This document shows, in pieces, positions 43,953 through 53,113 of a stretch of DNA of 64,000 bases; the first letter of the stretch is position 1; each line of letters starts with the position of its first letter. The stretch spans positions 1 to 64,000 of the forward strand of contig NZ_BONR01000005.1 in assembly GCF_016862815.1 (NCBI RefSeq), read 5' to 3'. The translations under genes were made by a program, and so were the position numbers. Below the pieces are notes generated by a model. It did no database searches. It was given only the letters and a program-made list of their open reading frames with translations, and was not told the origin of the DNA. The DNA comes from Demequina activiva. GTDB taxonomy: Bacteria > Actinomycetota > Actinomycetes > Actinomycetales > Demequinaceae.

Positions 43953-45344
43953 TCAGCGGTCGTCGCTCTCGTCCTCGCCGCCAGGACCGTCGGACGGCTC
44001 GTCACCCGCGGCGCCGTCGAGGCCGCCGGACAGCAACGCCTCGAGCTCCCGATCCACGTCGTCCTCGCTCTCGCCGGACACGAACCGCTCGACCCAGGCG
44101 GCGGGATCGTCGAGCGCCTCGGCCGGCGGCAGCACGTCCGGGTGCGCCCACACGCGGTCGCGCCCGGCGTCGCCCACGCGTTGCGTGAGCGCGGCCCACA
44201 GCGTCGCAGCGTCCCTCAGACGGCGCGGTCGCAGCTCCAGGCCCAGCAGGGTCGCGAACGTGTCCTCTGCGGGACCGCCCGAGGCGCGCCGGCGGCGCAT
44301 CATCTCCCTCAGCGCACCGATGCTCGGCAGGTGCGGTGCCGCTGCGCGCACGGTGACCTCCTGGACCCAGCCCTCGATGAGCGCGAGCAGCGTCTCGATC
44401 GAGCGCAGGGTCTCCCGCTGCTCGTCGGAGTGATGCGACGCGAAGATTCCGTGCGTGAGCGCCTCCTGGAGCTTCGCGGGCTCCGTGAATCCGGCGCCGC
44501 GCACCGCATCGTCGAGCGCCTCGGTGTCGATCGAGATCCCTGCCGCGTAGCGCTCGATCAGATTGTGCAGGTGGCCTGGAAGCCAGGGCGCGGCGGTGAA
44601 CAGTCGCACGTGCGAGGCCTCGCGCAGAGCGATGTAGCTGCGCACCTCCTCCTCGGGCACGCCCAGTCCGGCCGCGAAGTCGTCGATCGCGCTGGGCACC
44701 AGCACCACGCGCGGCTCCGGCAGCAGCGGGAACCCCAGGTCCGTGATGCCGAACGCCTCCCGCGCCATCTCGCCCGCAGCCTGGCCCACGTGCATGCCGG
44801 TCACCGTGGGGCTCACCGAGCCGACGATGCCGGACGCGTCGCCACCGAGGTGCGCCGTCGCGTCGTCGGAGCCCAGGATGCCGCCCAGCGCCTGCGAGAC
44901 GCTCGTGGCGACGGGACCGGCCAGCACCCGCCAGGTGGGCATGGTCGCCTCGACCCACTCCGCACGGCTCCACACGCGGGGCTCGAGCCCGGACGGATCG
45001 AAGTCGGTCGCGGCGTCGAGCCACAGCTCCGCTCGGGAGACGGCCGCGCGGAGTGCGCTCGCGGTCGCGCTCGAGACGGTCGGGTCGCCGCCCTGCGCCG
45101 CCACCCCGCGGGCCACGTCATGCGCCAGAGTCCAGTTGACGTCCTCGCCCTGTGACTGCGACACCAGCGAGCGAATCTGTCCCAGCACGTGGTCCATCAT
45201 CGCGGGATTGGCGAGCATCCCGCTCGCCTGAGCGAGCGCCTGGGGGTCCATGCCCATGCGCTCGAGCTCCTCGAGCGCCGCCTCCGCGTCATCGCCGAAG
45301 AGCTCGCGCAGCAGGCGCATCCACGGGGTCTCGTCGTCGCTCAC
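43953..45344 (-). CDS. zinc-metalloprotease-like protein (TIGR03624 type)
   Basis: The 463-residue protein matches the actinobacterial family often called zinc-dependent metalloprotease or putative hydrolase TIGR03624. It shows MRLLRELFGDDAEAALEELERMGMDP at the N-terminus, PTVTGMHVGQAAGEMARE in the middle, and YIALREASHVRLFTAAPWLPGH, where an Arg-Glu-x-x-His replaces a standard HExxH. Whether it is proteolytic is unproven. The C-terminal 30 residues are acidic and disordered. GTG 45344 has AGGAG five bases upstream. It is divergent from the YlbL-like gene, as its homologue is in mycobacteria. Confidence 0.8.
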   Translation of the reverse strand: MSDDETPWMRLLRELFGDDAEAALEELERMGMDPQALAQASGMLANPAMMDHVLGQIRSLVSQSQGEDVNWTLAHDVARGVAAQGGDPTVSSATASALRAAVSRAELWLDAATDFDPSGLEPRVWSRAEWVEATMPTWRVLAGPVATSVSQALGGILGSDDATAHLGGDASGIVGSVSPTVTGMHVGQAAGEMAREAFGITDLGFPLLPEPRVVLVPSAIDDFAAGLGVPEEEVRSYIALREASHVRLFTAAPWLPGHLHNLIERYAAGISIDTEALDDAVRGAGFTEPAKLQEALTHGIFASHHSDEQRETLRSIETLLALIEGWVQEVTVRAAAPHLPSIGALREMMRRRRASGGPAEDTFATLLGLELRPRRLRDAATLWAALTQRVGDAGRDRVWAHPDVLPPAEALDDPAAWVERFVSGESEDDVDRELEALLSGGLDGAAGDEPSDGPGGEDESDDR

Positions 45345-45449
45345 GCAGTCTCCTGGAGGTTGGGACCGCGCCTGGCGCGCGGTGCTCTTCAACTTAACGT
45401 TCGAGGAGGCGGATTGGGCGCTTCGTTCGCTATAAGCAATGATGGGCGG

Positions 45450-46607
45450 GTGACACTCCCGCCCGAGCGCAGCGCGACCGTCGCCACCCCCCAGGACAGC
45501 GGTGCGACGGCGCTCGACGCTGGTGACCGCGAGCCCGCGCCCGACGACCTCGTGCCGACGGACCGCCGCACTCTCGTGATGTCGGTGTGCGGCCTCGGTG
45601 GCGCGATCCTCGTGGCAGTGCTGTCCGTGCTCCCGGCCTCGTTCGCGCTGGGAGGGCCCGGCCCCACGTTCGACACCCTGGCGCAGGACGATGGCGTGCC
45701 GACGGTGGAGATCAGCGGCGCCCCGACCTTCCCCGCCTCGGGCGAGCTCCGGCTCACGACGGTGACGGTGGCGCGCACGAGCGAGACCCCCTTCACCTTG
45801 GGCCGCGTGCTGCGCGACTGGGCCTCGCCGTCGGCCTATGTGACCCCCGAGGAGGAGGTGTTCGGCACCCCCGACCAGGAGGACGAGTTCGAGGAGCAGT
45901 CCCAGCAGGCGTGGATCACCTCGCAGGAGGCGGCCACGGTGGCCGCGCTGGAAGCGCTGGGCGAGCCCGTGCCGGCGACCCTCACCGTCGCCGAGGTCGA
46001 TGAGACCTCCGACGCCCTGGGCGTGCTCGAGCCCGGCGATGTCATCACCGGAGTGGACGGCGCCGAGGTCGGCACCTTCACGGGACTGTCCGACGCCGTC
46101 GGCGACCGGTCCCCGGGCGCTGACATCACGGTCGACTACCTGCGTGGCGGGGAGCAGCAGGAGGCGACCTTCGGGACGCTCGACGACGGCTTCGGCGAGG
46201 CGATCATGGGAATCTGGATCGACCCGCAGTTCGACCTGCCCGTCGACGTCTCCGTGAACGTCGCTGAGGTCAGCGGGCCCAGTGCGGGGCTGATGTTCTC
46301 CCTGAGCATCATGGACCAGCTCACGGAGATCGACGAGCTGGGCGGCGCGAAGGTCGCCGGCACCGGCACCATCTCCGCCGCCGGCGACGTGGGCCCCATC
46401 GGCGGCATTCGCATGAAGATGTACGGCGCGCGGGACGCGGGATCCAGCAGCTTCCTCGCGCCGGTCGAGAACTGCGGCGAGGTGGCCGGGAACGTTCCGG
46501 ACGGCCTCGACGTATTCTCGGTGGACACCCTCGACGACGCGTATGCCGCGATCACCGCGATCGGGGCCGGCGACACGTCGGCCCTGGCCACGTGCGAGGC
46601 CCCATGA
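45450..46607 (+). CDS. membrane-anchored PDZ / Lon-type serine protease (YlbL-like)
   Basis: The 385-residue protein has one N-terminal membrane anchor (LVMSVCGLGGAILVAVLSVL), a PDZ domain around 175-245 (LGVLEPGDVITGVDGAEVGTF), and a Lon-type catalytic domain with Ser in VSGPSAGLMFSL and Lys in GGIRMKMYGARDAGSSSF. It is a Ser-Lys dyad protease facing the outside of the membrane. Bacillus YlbL relatives act in stress and division control. GTG 45450 is assumed, because the upstream frame contains no better start. It is followed closely by the UPF0182 gene. Confidence 0.87.
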   Translation: MTLPPERSATVATPQDSGATALDAGDREPAPDDLVPTDRRTLVMSVCGLGGAILVAVLSVLPASFALGGPGPTFDTLAQDDGVPTVEISGAPTFPASGELRLTTVTVARTSETPFTLGRVLRDWASPSAYVTPEEEVFGTPDQEDEFEEQSQQAWITSQEAATVAALEALGEPVPATLTVAEVDETSDALGVLEPGDVITGVDGAEVGTFTGLSDAVGDRSPGADITVDYLRGGEQQEATFGTLDDGFGEAIMGIWIDPQFDLPVDVSVNVAEVSGPSAGLMFSLSIMDQLTEIDELGGAKVAGTGTISAAGDVGPIGGIRMKMYGARDAGSSSFLAPVENCGEVAGNVPDGLDVFSVDTLDDAYAAITAIGAGDTSALATCEAP

Positions 46608-46647
46608 GATCGCTTGACGTGAACCTCAACCTCAGAAGGACAGACCA

Positions 46648-49647
46648 GTGACGTTCGACGACCGACCCACCCCTCCGCGCCGTCCCGTGGAGGTTCCGCG
46701 CCGCCGCCGTTCGCCCCTGGCGCTCGCCGGCATCGCGGTCGCGATCATCTTCGTGATCGTGATGGCGTCCGCTCAGGTGTGGACGGAGATCTCGTGGTAC
46801 CGCCAGGTGGGTTACACCGAGGTGTTCTCCACGCAGTGGCTCGCCAGGCTCGGCATGTTCTTCGGCTTCGGCCTGGTCGCCGCCGGTGCGGTGTGGCTCA
46901 CGCTGTGGATCGCGCGCCGCGTGCGCCCGGCGGTGACGGGCAAGCGCACCGCGCTCGACCAGTACCGCGAGCAGATCCGGCCGCTCGAGCGCCTGGTGAT
47001 GGTCGCGCTGCCCGCGTTCGTGGGCCTCGTCGCCGGCCTCGCGATGGCCAGTCGATGGACGGACTTCCTCGCATGGTGGAACCGCGAGCCCTTCGGCGTC
47101 GAGGACCCGCAGTTCGGCCTCGACGCGTCGTACTACGTCTTCACGCTTCCCGTCCTGCAGGCCATCGTGGGCTTCGTCCTGACCATCGCGATCCTGTGCA
47201 CCCTGCTCGCGGCGTTCGTGCACCTGCTGTACGGCGGGATCGGCGGAGGCCGCAGCTTCGTCGCCTCGCGCGGTGCGCGCATCCAGCTGGCGATCTCCGG
47301 ACTCATCGTGATGCTCGCGATCGCTGCGAACTACTGGCTGGGCCGCTTCTCCCTGCTGAACTCGCAGGGCGAGCGGTTCTTCGGCGCCTCGTACACGGAC
47401 GTCAACGCGATCATCCCTGGTCGCGCGATCCTGGTGGGCATCGCGGTGCTCGTGGGCCTCATGTTCTTGGCCGTCATCTGGCGCGGCGACTGGCGCATCC
47501 CTGCGGTGGGCGTGTCCTTGATGGTGCTGTCGGCTCTCGTGATCGGCGGGATCTACCCGTCCATCGTCCAGCGCTTCCAGGTCGAGCCCAACGCCCAGAC
47601 GCTCGAGGCCGAGTACATCCAGCGCAACATCGACGCGACGCTGTACGCGTTCGGCCTGGACGGCATCGAGACCATTCCTTACGACGCCGCCACCGAGGCG
47701 GAGGCGAACGCTCTGCGAGCGGACGCCGAGACCACCACCCAGATCCGTCTGCTCGACCCGAACGTCGTGTCGCCGGCCTTCCAGCAGCTGCAGCAGAACA
47801 AGCAGTACTACAACTTCGGCGACACGCTCCAGGTGGATCGCTACGAGATCGACGGCGAGCTGAGCGACACCGTCATCGCGGTGCGCGAGCTCGACCTCGC
47901 GGGCCTGAGCGACGACAACCGCAACTGGGTCAACGACCACACGGTCTTCACCCACGGATACGGCGTGGTCGCCGCATACGGCAACGCCACCACGTCTGAC
48001 GGCCAGCCGGCGTTCTGGGAGGGCAACATCCCGTCGACCGGCCAGCTCGGCGAGTACGAGCCCCGCATCTACTTCGGCCAGACGCTCCCCGACTACTCGA
48101 TCGTGGGCGCCCCCGCCGGCACGGAGCCCTGGGAGCTCGACTACCCGGACGACGACTCGCCCACCGGCCAGGTCAACACGACCTACGACGGCGACGGCGG
48201 CCCGAGCATCGGCTCCTTCCTCGAGAAGCTCATGTACGCCATCAAGTTCGGCGAGGAGCAGATCTTCTTCTCGGATCGCGTGACCGAGGAGTCGCAGATC
48301 CTCTACTACCGCGACCCCATCGAGCGCGTGCAGCGGGTCGCGCCGTACCTCGAGATCGATGAGACCGCCTACCCCGCGGTCGTGGACGGCGAGGTCGTCT
48401 GGGTGGTCGACGGCTACACCACCAGCGGCTCGTTCCCCTACTCGGCGGCCGTGCAGGGCACGGGCCTGTTCGCAGGCTCGGAGACGAGTCAGTTCCCGGT
48501 GACGCTCAACTACATCAGGAACTCGGTCAAGGCGACCGTCAACGCGTACGACGGCTCGGTGACGCTGTACGCGTGGGACGAGGAGGACCCGATCCTCCAG
48601 ACGTGGCAGAAGATCTTCCCCAGCACCGTGGAGCCCATCTCCGAGATCTCCGGCGACCTGATGTCGCACCTGCGCTATCCCCAGGACATGTTCCACATCC
48701 AGCGTCACCAGCTGCAGAGCTACCACGTGACCGATGCCTCGGCCTTCTACTCCGGTCAGGACGAGTGGGACCTTCCGCAGGACCCGACGGTCACCGAGAA
48801 CGCCGCCAACCCCGCCGCCACCCTGCAGCCGCCGTACTACCAGACGCTGCAGATGCCCGGGCAGGACGACCCGTCGTTCTCGCTGACGAGCTCGTACATC
48901 CCTGGCGGCAACACCGACCGCAACATCCTCACGGGCTTCCTCGCCGTGGACTCGGAGACGGGCTCCACCGCCGGCGAGAAGGCGGCGGGCTACGGCACGA
49001 TGCGCCTGCTCGAGCTGCCTCGAGACACCACCATCCCCGGTCCCGGCCAGGTGCAGAACAACTTCAACTCGGATCCCAGCGCACAGGAGACCCTGAACCT
49101 GCTGCGCCAGGGCGAGACGGACGTGGTCAGCGGCAACCTCCTGACCCTGCCGGTGGGCGGCGGACTGCTCTATGTCCAGCCCGTCTACGTCCAGTCCAGC
49201 GGGGGCACCCAGGTGCCGCTGCTGCGCAAGGTCTTCGTGTCGTTCGGCGACGAGGTGGGCTTCGCGGACACGCTGCAAGGCGCTCTCGACCAGGTGTTCG
49301 GCGCCGGCGCCGCGCCGGACCTCCCGGGTGAGCCCGATGACGTGGTCGAGCCGGACGTCGAGGTCGACCCCGAGGTTCCGGACACCACCGAGGACCCTGA
49401 TCCCACGGCGACCCCCGAGCCCACGCCCACCCAGACCTCCGACGACGAGCCCGCCGGGGACCTGGCCGGTGCGCAGGCGGATCTGCGGTCGGCGCTCACC
49501 CGGGCGCAGCAGGCGATCGAGGAGGGGCAGGCTGCCCTGGCCGAGGGCGACTTCGCCGCGTACGGCGACTCGCAGGCGGACCTCGGGGCCGCGCTCGAGG
49601 ATGCGGTGGCCGCCGAGCGCCGCATCGCGAACCTCGAGAACGAGTAG
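46648..49647 (+). CDS. UPF0182 family large membrane protein
   Basis: The 999-residue protein has about seven N-terminal membrane segments (residues 25-300), then a large extracytoplasmic part with conserved stretches such as WEGNIPSTGQLGEYEPRIYFG, DRVTEESQILYYRDP and RYPQDMFHIQRHQLQSYHV. This is the UPF0182 family, near-universal in actinobacteria and of unknown function. The last 100 residues are Pro/Asp/Glu-rich, then a helix. GTG 46648 has AGAAGGA upstream. It is co-oriented with the PDZ protease, 40 bases downstream, so a common envelope role is plausible. Confidence 0.92.
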   Translation: MTFDDRPTPPRRPVEVPRRRRSPLALAGIAVAIIFVIVMASAQVWTEISWYRQVGYTEVFSTQWLARLGMFFGFGLVAAGAVWLTLWIARRVRPAVTGKRTALDQYREQIRPLERLVMVALPAFVGLVAGLAMASRWTDFLAWWNREPFGVEDPQFGLDASYYVFTLPVLQAIVGFVLTIAILCTLLAAFVHLLYGGIGGGRSFVASRGARIQLAISGLIVMLAIAANYWLGRFSLLNSQGERFFGASYTDVNAIIPGRAILVGIAVLVGLMFLAVIWRGDWRIPAVGVSLMVLSALVIGGIYPSIVQRFQVEPNAQTLEAEYIQRNIDATLYAFGLDGIETIPYDAATEAEANALRADAETTTQIRLLDPNVVSPAFQQLQQNKQYYNFGDTLQVDRYEIDGELSDTVIAVRELDLAGLSDDNRNWVNDHTVFTHGYGVVAAYGNATTSDGQPAFWEGNIPSTGQLGEYEPRIYFGQTLPDYSIVGAPAGTEPWELDYPDDDSPTGQVNTTYDGDGGPSIGSFLEKLMYAIKFGEEQIFFSDRVTEESQILYYRDPIERVQRVAPYLEIDETAYPAVVDGEVVWVVDGYTTSGSFPYSAAVQGTGLFAGSETSQFPVTLNYIRNSVKATVNAYDGSVTLYAWDEEDPILQTWQKIFPSTVEPISEISGDLMSHLRYPQDMFHIQRHQLQSYHVTDASAFYSGQDEWDLPQDPTVTENAANPAATLQPPYYQTLQMPGQDDPSFSLTSSYIPGGNTDRNILTGFLAVDSETGSTAGEKAAGYGTMRLLELPRDTTIPGPGQVQNNFNSDPSAQETLNLLRQGETDVVSGNLLTLPVGGGLLYVQPVYVQSSGGTQVPLLRKVFVSFGDEVGFADTLQGALDQVFGAGAAPDLPGEPDDVVEPDVEVDPEVPDTTEDPDPTATPEPTPTQTSDDEPAGDLAGAQADLRSALTRAQQAIEEGQAALAEGDFAAYGDSQADLGAALEDAVAAERRIANLENE

Positions 49648-49652
49648 GCGAT

Positions 49653-49681
49653 TTGGAGGCTGGCCCCGCGTCGGGTAATGT
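49653..49681 (+). promoter_or_regulatory. promoter of initiator tRNA gene
   Basis: TTGGAG (49653-49658), a 17-base spacer, and TAATGT (49676-49681) place the start of transcription near 49688, seven bases before the tRNA. Confidence 0.7.
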
Positions 49682-49701
49682 AGGTATCTGCCGACGCGGG
49701 G
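49664..49701 (+). repeat. inverted repeat spanning the tRNA promoter and tRNA 5' end
   Basis: CCCCGCGTCGG (49664-49674) is the exact reverse complement of CCGACGCGGGG (49691-49701), and the right arm includes the first seven tRNA bases. It could fold only in transcripts that read through from the UPF0182 gene, acting as a terminator-like stem or blocking tRNA maturation. Confidence 0.7.
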
Positions 49702-49768
49702 TGGAGCAGTTCGGTAGCTCGCCGGGCTCATAACCCGGAGGTCGCAGGTTCAAATCCTGTCCCCGCTA
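49695..49768 (+). tRNA. initiator tRNA-fMet (anticodon CAT)
   Basis: The cloverleaf folds cleanly, with acceptor CGCGGGG/CCCCGCT, anticodon loop CTCATAA and T-loop GTTCAAAT. Initiator traits are the unpaired position 1-72 (C-T) and three G-C pairs closing the anticodon stem (GGG/CCC). CCA is not encoded. It is the only tRNA in the window and is followed at once by a strong terminator. Confidence 0.95.
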
Positions 49769-49777
49769 CTCCAGCAT

Positions 49778-49813
49778 CACGAAAGCCCGGGCCTCATGGC
49801 CCGGGCTTTCGTG
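49778..49813 (+). terminator. terminator after initiator tRNA
   Basis: CACGAAAGCCCGGGCC and GGCCCGGGCTTTCGTG form a perfect 16-pair stem with a TCAT loop ten bases after the tRNA, followed by a mixed pyrimidine-rich stretch. Confidence 0.85.
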
Positions 49814-49855
49814 CTGTGTCCCCCCTTGCCGGCGTGCGCGCCCTAGACTCTCGGC

Positions 49856-51157
49856 GTGACCTCGACGCGCAGGGTGGGACTGCTGGGAGCGATCGGCATC
49901 GGCGTGGGAGCCATGCTGGGCGCCGGTGTCTTCTCCGACATGTGGGGGGACGTGCTCGCCGCGGGCCGCTGGTATCTGCTCGCCGTGGTGCTCGCGGGAG
50001 CAGTGGCGCTGGCCAACGCCCTGTCGACGGCGCAGCTGGCGGCGCGCCATCCCGTGGCCGGAGGCGCCTACGCGTACGGCCGCGCGGAGCTCAATCCGCT
50101 GGCCGGGCACGTCGCGGGAGCGGCGTTCGTCGTGGGCAAGACCGTCTCGGTGGCCGTGGGCGCACTGGTGCTGGGCGCCTATGTGCTCCCAGGGCAGGCG
50201 CACGTGACCGCCACCGCGGCCATCGTGCTGTGCTGGGCCCTCAACGCCCGCGGCATCACCAAGACGGCGGCCGGCGCCACCGTCATCGCGATCGTCGTGG
50301 TCACCGTCCTGGCCGCCGTCGTGACGCTGTCCGTGCTGCGTGACGTCGACGTGGTCGGGGCACCGCTGGCCACGGATCAGGACGCGCTCGTGACGCTGCC
50401 GCCGCTGCTGGTGGGCGCCGCCGCCGCGTTCTTCGCGTTCGCCGGCTACGCACGGATCGCCACGCTGGGGGAGGAGGTGCGCGATCCCGGCCGGACCATC
50501 CCCCGTGCGATCCTCATCGCCCTGGGGCTCGTGTTCGTGCTCTACGCCGCCGTGGCGTGGGCGCTCGATCGCCTGGGCACGGACCTGATCGTCCCGGCGA
50601 CGCCCACCGGCGGCGGCACCGTCGAGACCACAGGCGTGGCGGCACCGATCGAGCAGCTCGCGCGAGCGGCCGGGCTGCCCGTGTGGGCGGTGACCGCGAC
50701 CGCCGCGCTCAGCATCGGCGGCGCGATGCTCGCGGTGATGGCTGGCGCAGGTCGCACAGCCATGGCGATGGCTCGCGAGGGCGACCTCCCTCGGGCCCTG
50801 GCGCACCAGGGCGCGAGCGGAGCGCCGTGGCGCGCGGAGGGCGTGATCGCCCTGGTCGCCGTGGTGCTTGTGTGGTCGCAGGGAGTGAGCCTGATCCTGG
50901 TCTCGGTGGCGTGCATCCTGCTCTACTACGCCGTGGCCAACCTCGCGGCGATCCGGCAGCGACGGGCGCGCAGGACGGCGACCCTGCGAGTCCCCGTCTG
51001 GGTCTGCGCTGCGGGACTGGCGGGATGCACCGCCTTGGGAGCGGTGGCGCTGGTGTCCGCCTCCGGAGCTCTCGCCCCAGCGGCCGTGGTGCTGACCGTG
51101 GTCGTGGGCTGGCCGCTCGTCGCGGCTGCGCTCCGACGCTCACGCGCCCGAGCGTGA
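49856..51157 (+). CDS. APC superfamily amino acid permease
   Basis: The 433-residue protein has about twelve membrane segments and the APC start GLLGAIGIGVGAMLGAGVFSDM (unwound helix 1 with Gly-rich ligand site), AARHPVAGGAYAYGRAELNP, FFAFAGYARIATLGEEVRDPGRTIPRAI, and MAMAREGDLPRALAH. It imports or exchanges an amino acid or amine with proton or substrate coupling. TAGACT six bases before GTG 49856 suggests a leaderless transcript. Substrate and partners are not evident. Confidence 0.88.
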   Translation: MTSTRRVGLLGAIGIGVGAMLGAGVFSDMWGDVLAAGRWYLLAVVLAGAVALANALSTAQLAARHPVAGGAYAYGRAELNPLAGHVAGAAFVVGKTVSVAVGALVLGAYVLPGQAHVTATAAIVLCWALNARGITKTAAGATVIAIVVVTVLAAVVTLSVLRDVDVVGAPLATDQDALVTLPPLLVGAAAAFFAFAGYARIATLGEEVRDPGRTIPRAILIALGLVFVLYAAVAWALDRLGTDLIVPATPTGGGTVETTGVAAPIEQLARAAGLPVWAVTATAALSIGGAMLAVMAGAGRTAMAMAREGDLPRALAHQGASGAPWRAEGVIALVAVVLVWSQGVSLILVSVACILLYYAVANLAAIRQRRARRTATLRVPVWVCAAGLAGCTALGAVALVSASGALAPAAVVLTVVVGWPLVAAALRRSRARA

Positions 51158-51173
51158 CGCTCCGGGCCCGGTG

Positions 51174-51929
51174 TCAGATCACCCTGCCCTGATGCTCCGA
51201 GCCCGTCGCCCGCGAGCCCGTTCCCACGAAGGTGGCGTCGTCCGCCGACACGAGCCGGCCGTCCGCGAGGCGCACGGTGTCGTCCGCGATGTCCATCATG
51301 CCCTGGTCGTGGGTCGAGACCAGCGCCGTCATTCCCTCGGCCGCGATGACGTCTCGCAGCAGGGCCATGATCGCGGCACCGGTGTCGGCGTCCAGCTGCC
51401 CCGTGGGCTCGTCGGCGATCAGCAGGCGTGGCTCGTTGGCGAGGGCTCGCGCGATGGCGACGCGCTGCTGCTGTCCGCCAGACAGCTCTGCGGGGCGTTG
51501 GTCCTTGTGCTTGGACAGGCCCACGAGGTCCAGCAGCTCGGCCACGCGCCGTTCGCGGACGGACGTCTTCGCTGTCTGCAGGCGCATCGGCAGCCCGACG
51601 TTCTCCGCGGCGGAGAGCATGGGGACCAGGCCGAAGGTCTGGAACACGAACGCCACCGTGTCGCGACGCAGGGCCGTGCGGCGGCGCTCCGAGAGCGTCG
51701 TCACCTCGACATCGTCGACCACGATCCGTCCGCTGCTGGGCCGGTCGAGACCGCCGATGCAGTTCAGCAGGCTGGTCTTGCCCGAGCCCGAGCGGCCCAC
51801 GAGTGCGACCAGGCGCCCGCGAGGCACCTCGAAGCTGACGTCCTCGAGCGCGATCACCTTCCCGGATCCGTGGCCGAAGGTGCGGGTCACCGACTCGACG
51901 GTCACCATGGGCGTGGCCTGGTCAGTCAT
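51174..51929 (-). CDS. ABC transporter ATPase, LolD/MacB type
   Basis: The 251-residue ATPase has Walker A LVGRSGSGKTSLLN, Q-loop FVFQTFGLVPMLSAAENV, signature LSGGQQQRVAIARAL, Walker B RLLIADEPTGQLD, and H-loop STHDQGMM. It is of the kind that powers FtsX-type permeases in lipoprotein or peptide export and mechanotransmission. GAGGAGG lies seven bases before ATG 51929, and the gene overlaps the second ATPase gene by eight bases. It is the last gene of the four-gene operon. Confidence 0.92.
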   Translation of the reverse strand: MTDQATPMVTVESVTRTFGHGSGKVIALEDVSFEVPRGRLVALVGRSGSGKTSLLNCIGGLDRPSSGRIVVDDVEVTTLSERRRTALRRDTVAFVFQTFGLVPMLSAAENVGLPMRLQTAKTSVRERRVAELLDLVGLSKHKDQRPAELSGGQQQRVAIARALANEPRLLIADEPTGQLDADTGAAIMALLRDVIAAEGMTALVSTHDQGMMDIADDTVRLADGRLVSADDATFVGTGSRATGSEHQGRVI

Positions 51930-53100
51930 CCTGGGCCTCCTCGTTGCGTGTCCGCGGGTCCGGTGAGGTGCGCGGCAGATACGGTGCATCGTCGCCGCGG
52001 GCGGCGTCGATGTCGAAGTTCTCCGGCAGCTTCGAGGCACGTGGGGGCGGTGTGGGCGCCGGGGGAGCGTACGGATCCGGCCCGTCCGATGCGCCGGTCG
52101 CCGCGTCCTGCGCCGGCACGTCGCGCTGGGGCGGCGTGGCAGGCGCCGCGGGCGCCTGGGCGACCGGCGCTTCGGCGGGCCGCTCCCGGTGGGGCGCGGT
52201 GTCGTTCCAGACGCCCACGTGGTCTGGTTCGAGCTCGAGGCGCACGCGGTCCCTGAGGCCCAGCGCGTCGCGGTAGTCCTTGGGCAGCTGCATGCGCCCA
52301 GCGCGATCCAGCACCGCGTACTCCTCGTGGATGGTCTGCGTCTGGCCCTCGTCGTCCACGTGCGTGCGGCGCACCACCTCGGTCGCGGTGCGGCCGTCCC
52401 GGATCGCCACCGTGCGCTGCACCTGGGAGCTCACGGCGTGGTCGTGCGTCACCACCACGACCGTCGCGCCCAGCTCCTGGTTGGCCGCGCGCAGGGCCGC
52501 GAACACGTCGTCGCCCGTGCTCGAGTCGAGCTCTCCGGTGGGCTCGTCCGCGAAGATCACCTCGGGCTCGTTCGCCAGCGCCACCGCGATCGCTACCCGC
52601 TGCTGCTCGCCGCCGGACAGCTGCGCGGGGCGGCGAGCGCCCTTGTCGGCCATGCCCATCGCCGCGAGCAGCTCGTCCGCGCGCTCCCCGCGACGGCGGC
52701 CGGACACGCCATCGAATGCCATGGGCAGCATCACGTTCTCGCGTGCGGAGAGGTAGGGGAGCAGGTTGCGGGCCGTCTGCTGCCACACGAACCCCACCAC
52801 GGACCGGCGGTACGTGAGGCGGTCCGCGTGGCTCATGCGCAGCAGGTCCCAGCCAGCGACGCGCGCCGCGCCCGCGGTCGGCACGTCGAGGCCGGACAGG
52901 ACGTTCAGCAGCGTCGACTTCCCGGATCCCGACTGGCCGACGATGGCGATCATCTCGCCCTTGTCGACCAGCAGGTCAAGCCCTTGCAGCGCCTGCACCT
53001 CGATGTTCTCGACCTGGTAGATCCTCACCAGGTTGTCGCACACGATGAGCGCGTTCGCGCCGTACTCCACCTGGGACGTGGCGGCTGTGGTCTGGGTCAT
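51922..53100 (-). CDS. ABC transporter ATPase with C-terminal AbrB-like and Pro-rich extension
   Basis: The 392-residue protein has a normal ATPase core to about 230 (IVGQSGSGKSTLLNVL, LSGGEQQRVAIAVAL, VIFADEPTGELD, VTHDHAV). It then has EYAVLDRAGRMQLPKDYRDA, which looks like an AbrB/MraZ swapped-hairpin unit, and a long Pro/Ala-rich tail ending RTRNEEAQDD. ATG 53100 follows GGGAGGA by six bases. Two different ATPases for two permeases suggest a heteromeric exporter. The extra domain may bind the permease or a regulator rather than DNA. Confidence 0.87.
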   Translation of the reverse strand: MTQTTAATSQVEYGANALIVCDNLVRIYQVENIEVQALQGLDLLVDKGEMIAIVGQSGSGKSTLLNVLSGLDVPTAGAARVAGWDLLRMSHADRLTYRRSVVGFVWQQTARNLLPYLSARENVMLPMAFDGVSGRRRGERADELLAAMGMADKGARRPAQLSGGEQQRVAIAVALANEPEVIFADEPTGELDSSTGDDVFAALRAANQELGATVVVVTHDHAVSSQVQRTVAIRDGRTATEVVRRTHVDDEGQTQTIHEEYAVLDRAGRMQLPKDYRDALGLRDRVRLELEPDHVGVWNDTAPHRERPAEAPVAQAPAAPATPPQRDVPAQDAATGASDGPDPYAPPAPTPPPRASKLPENFDIDAARGDDAPYLPRTSPDPRTRNEEAQDD

Positions 53101-53113
53101 GATCGTTCCTCCC

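Noticed and set aside
46552-49731. A 1059-codon open frame on the minus strand
   Set aside because: It is the antisense of the UPF0182 gene, produced by GC-rich third positions. It has no protein-like motif, and the plus strand encodes a clear family member.
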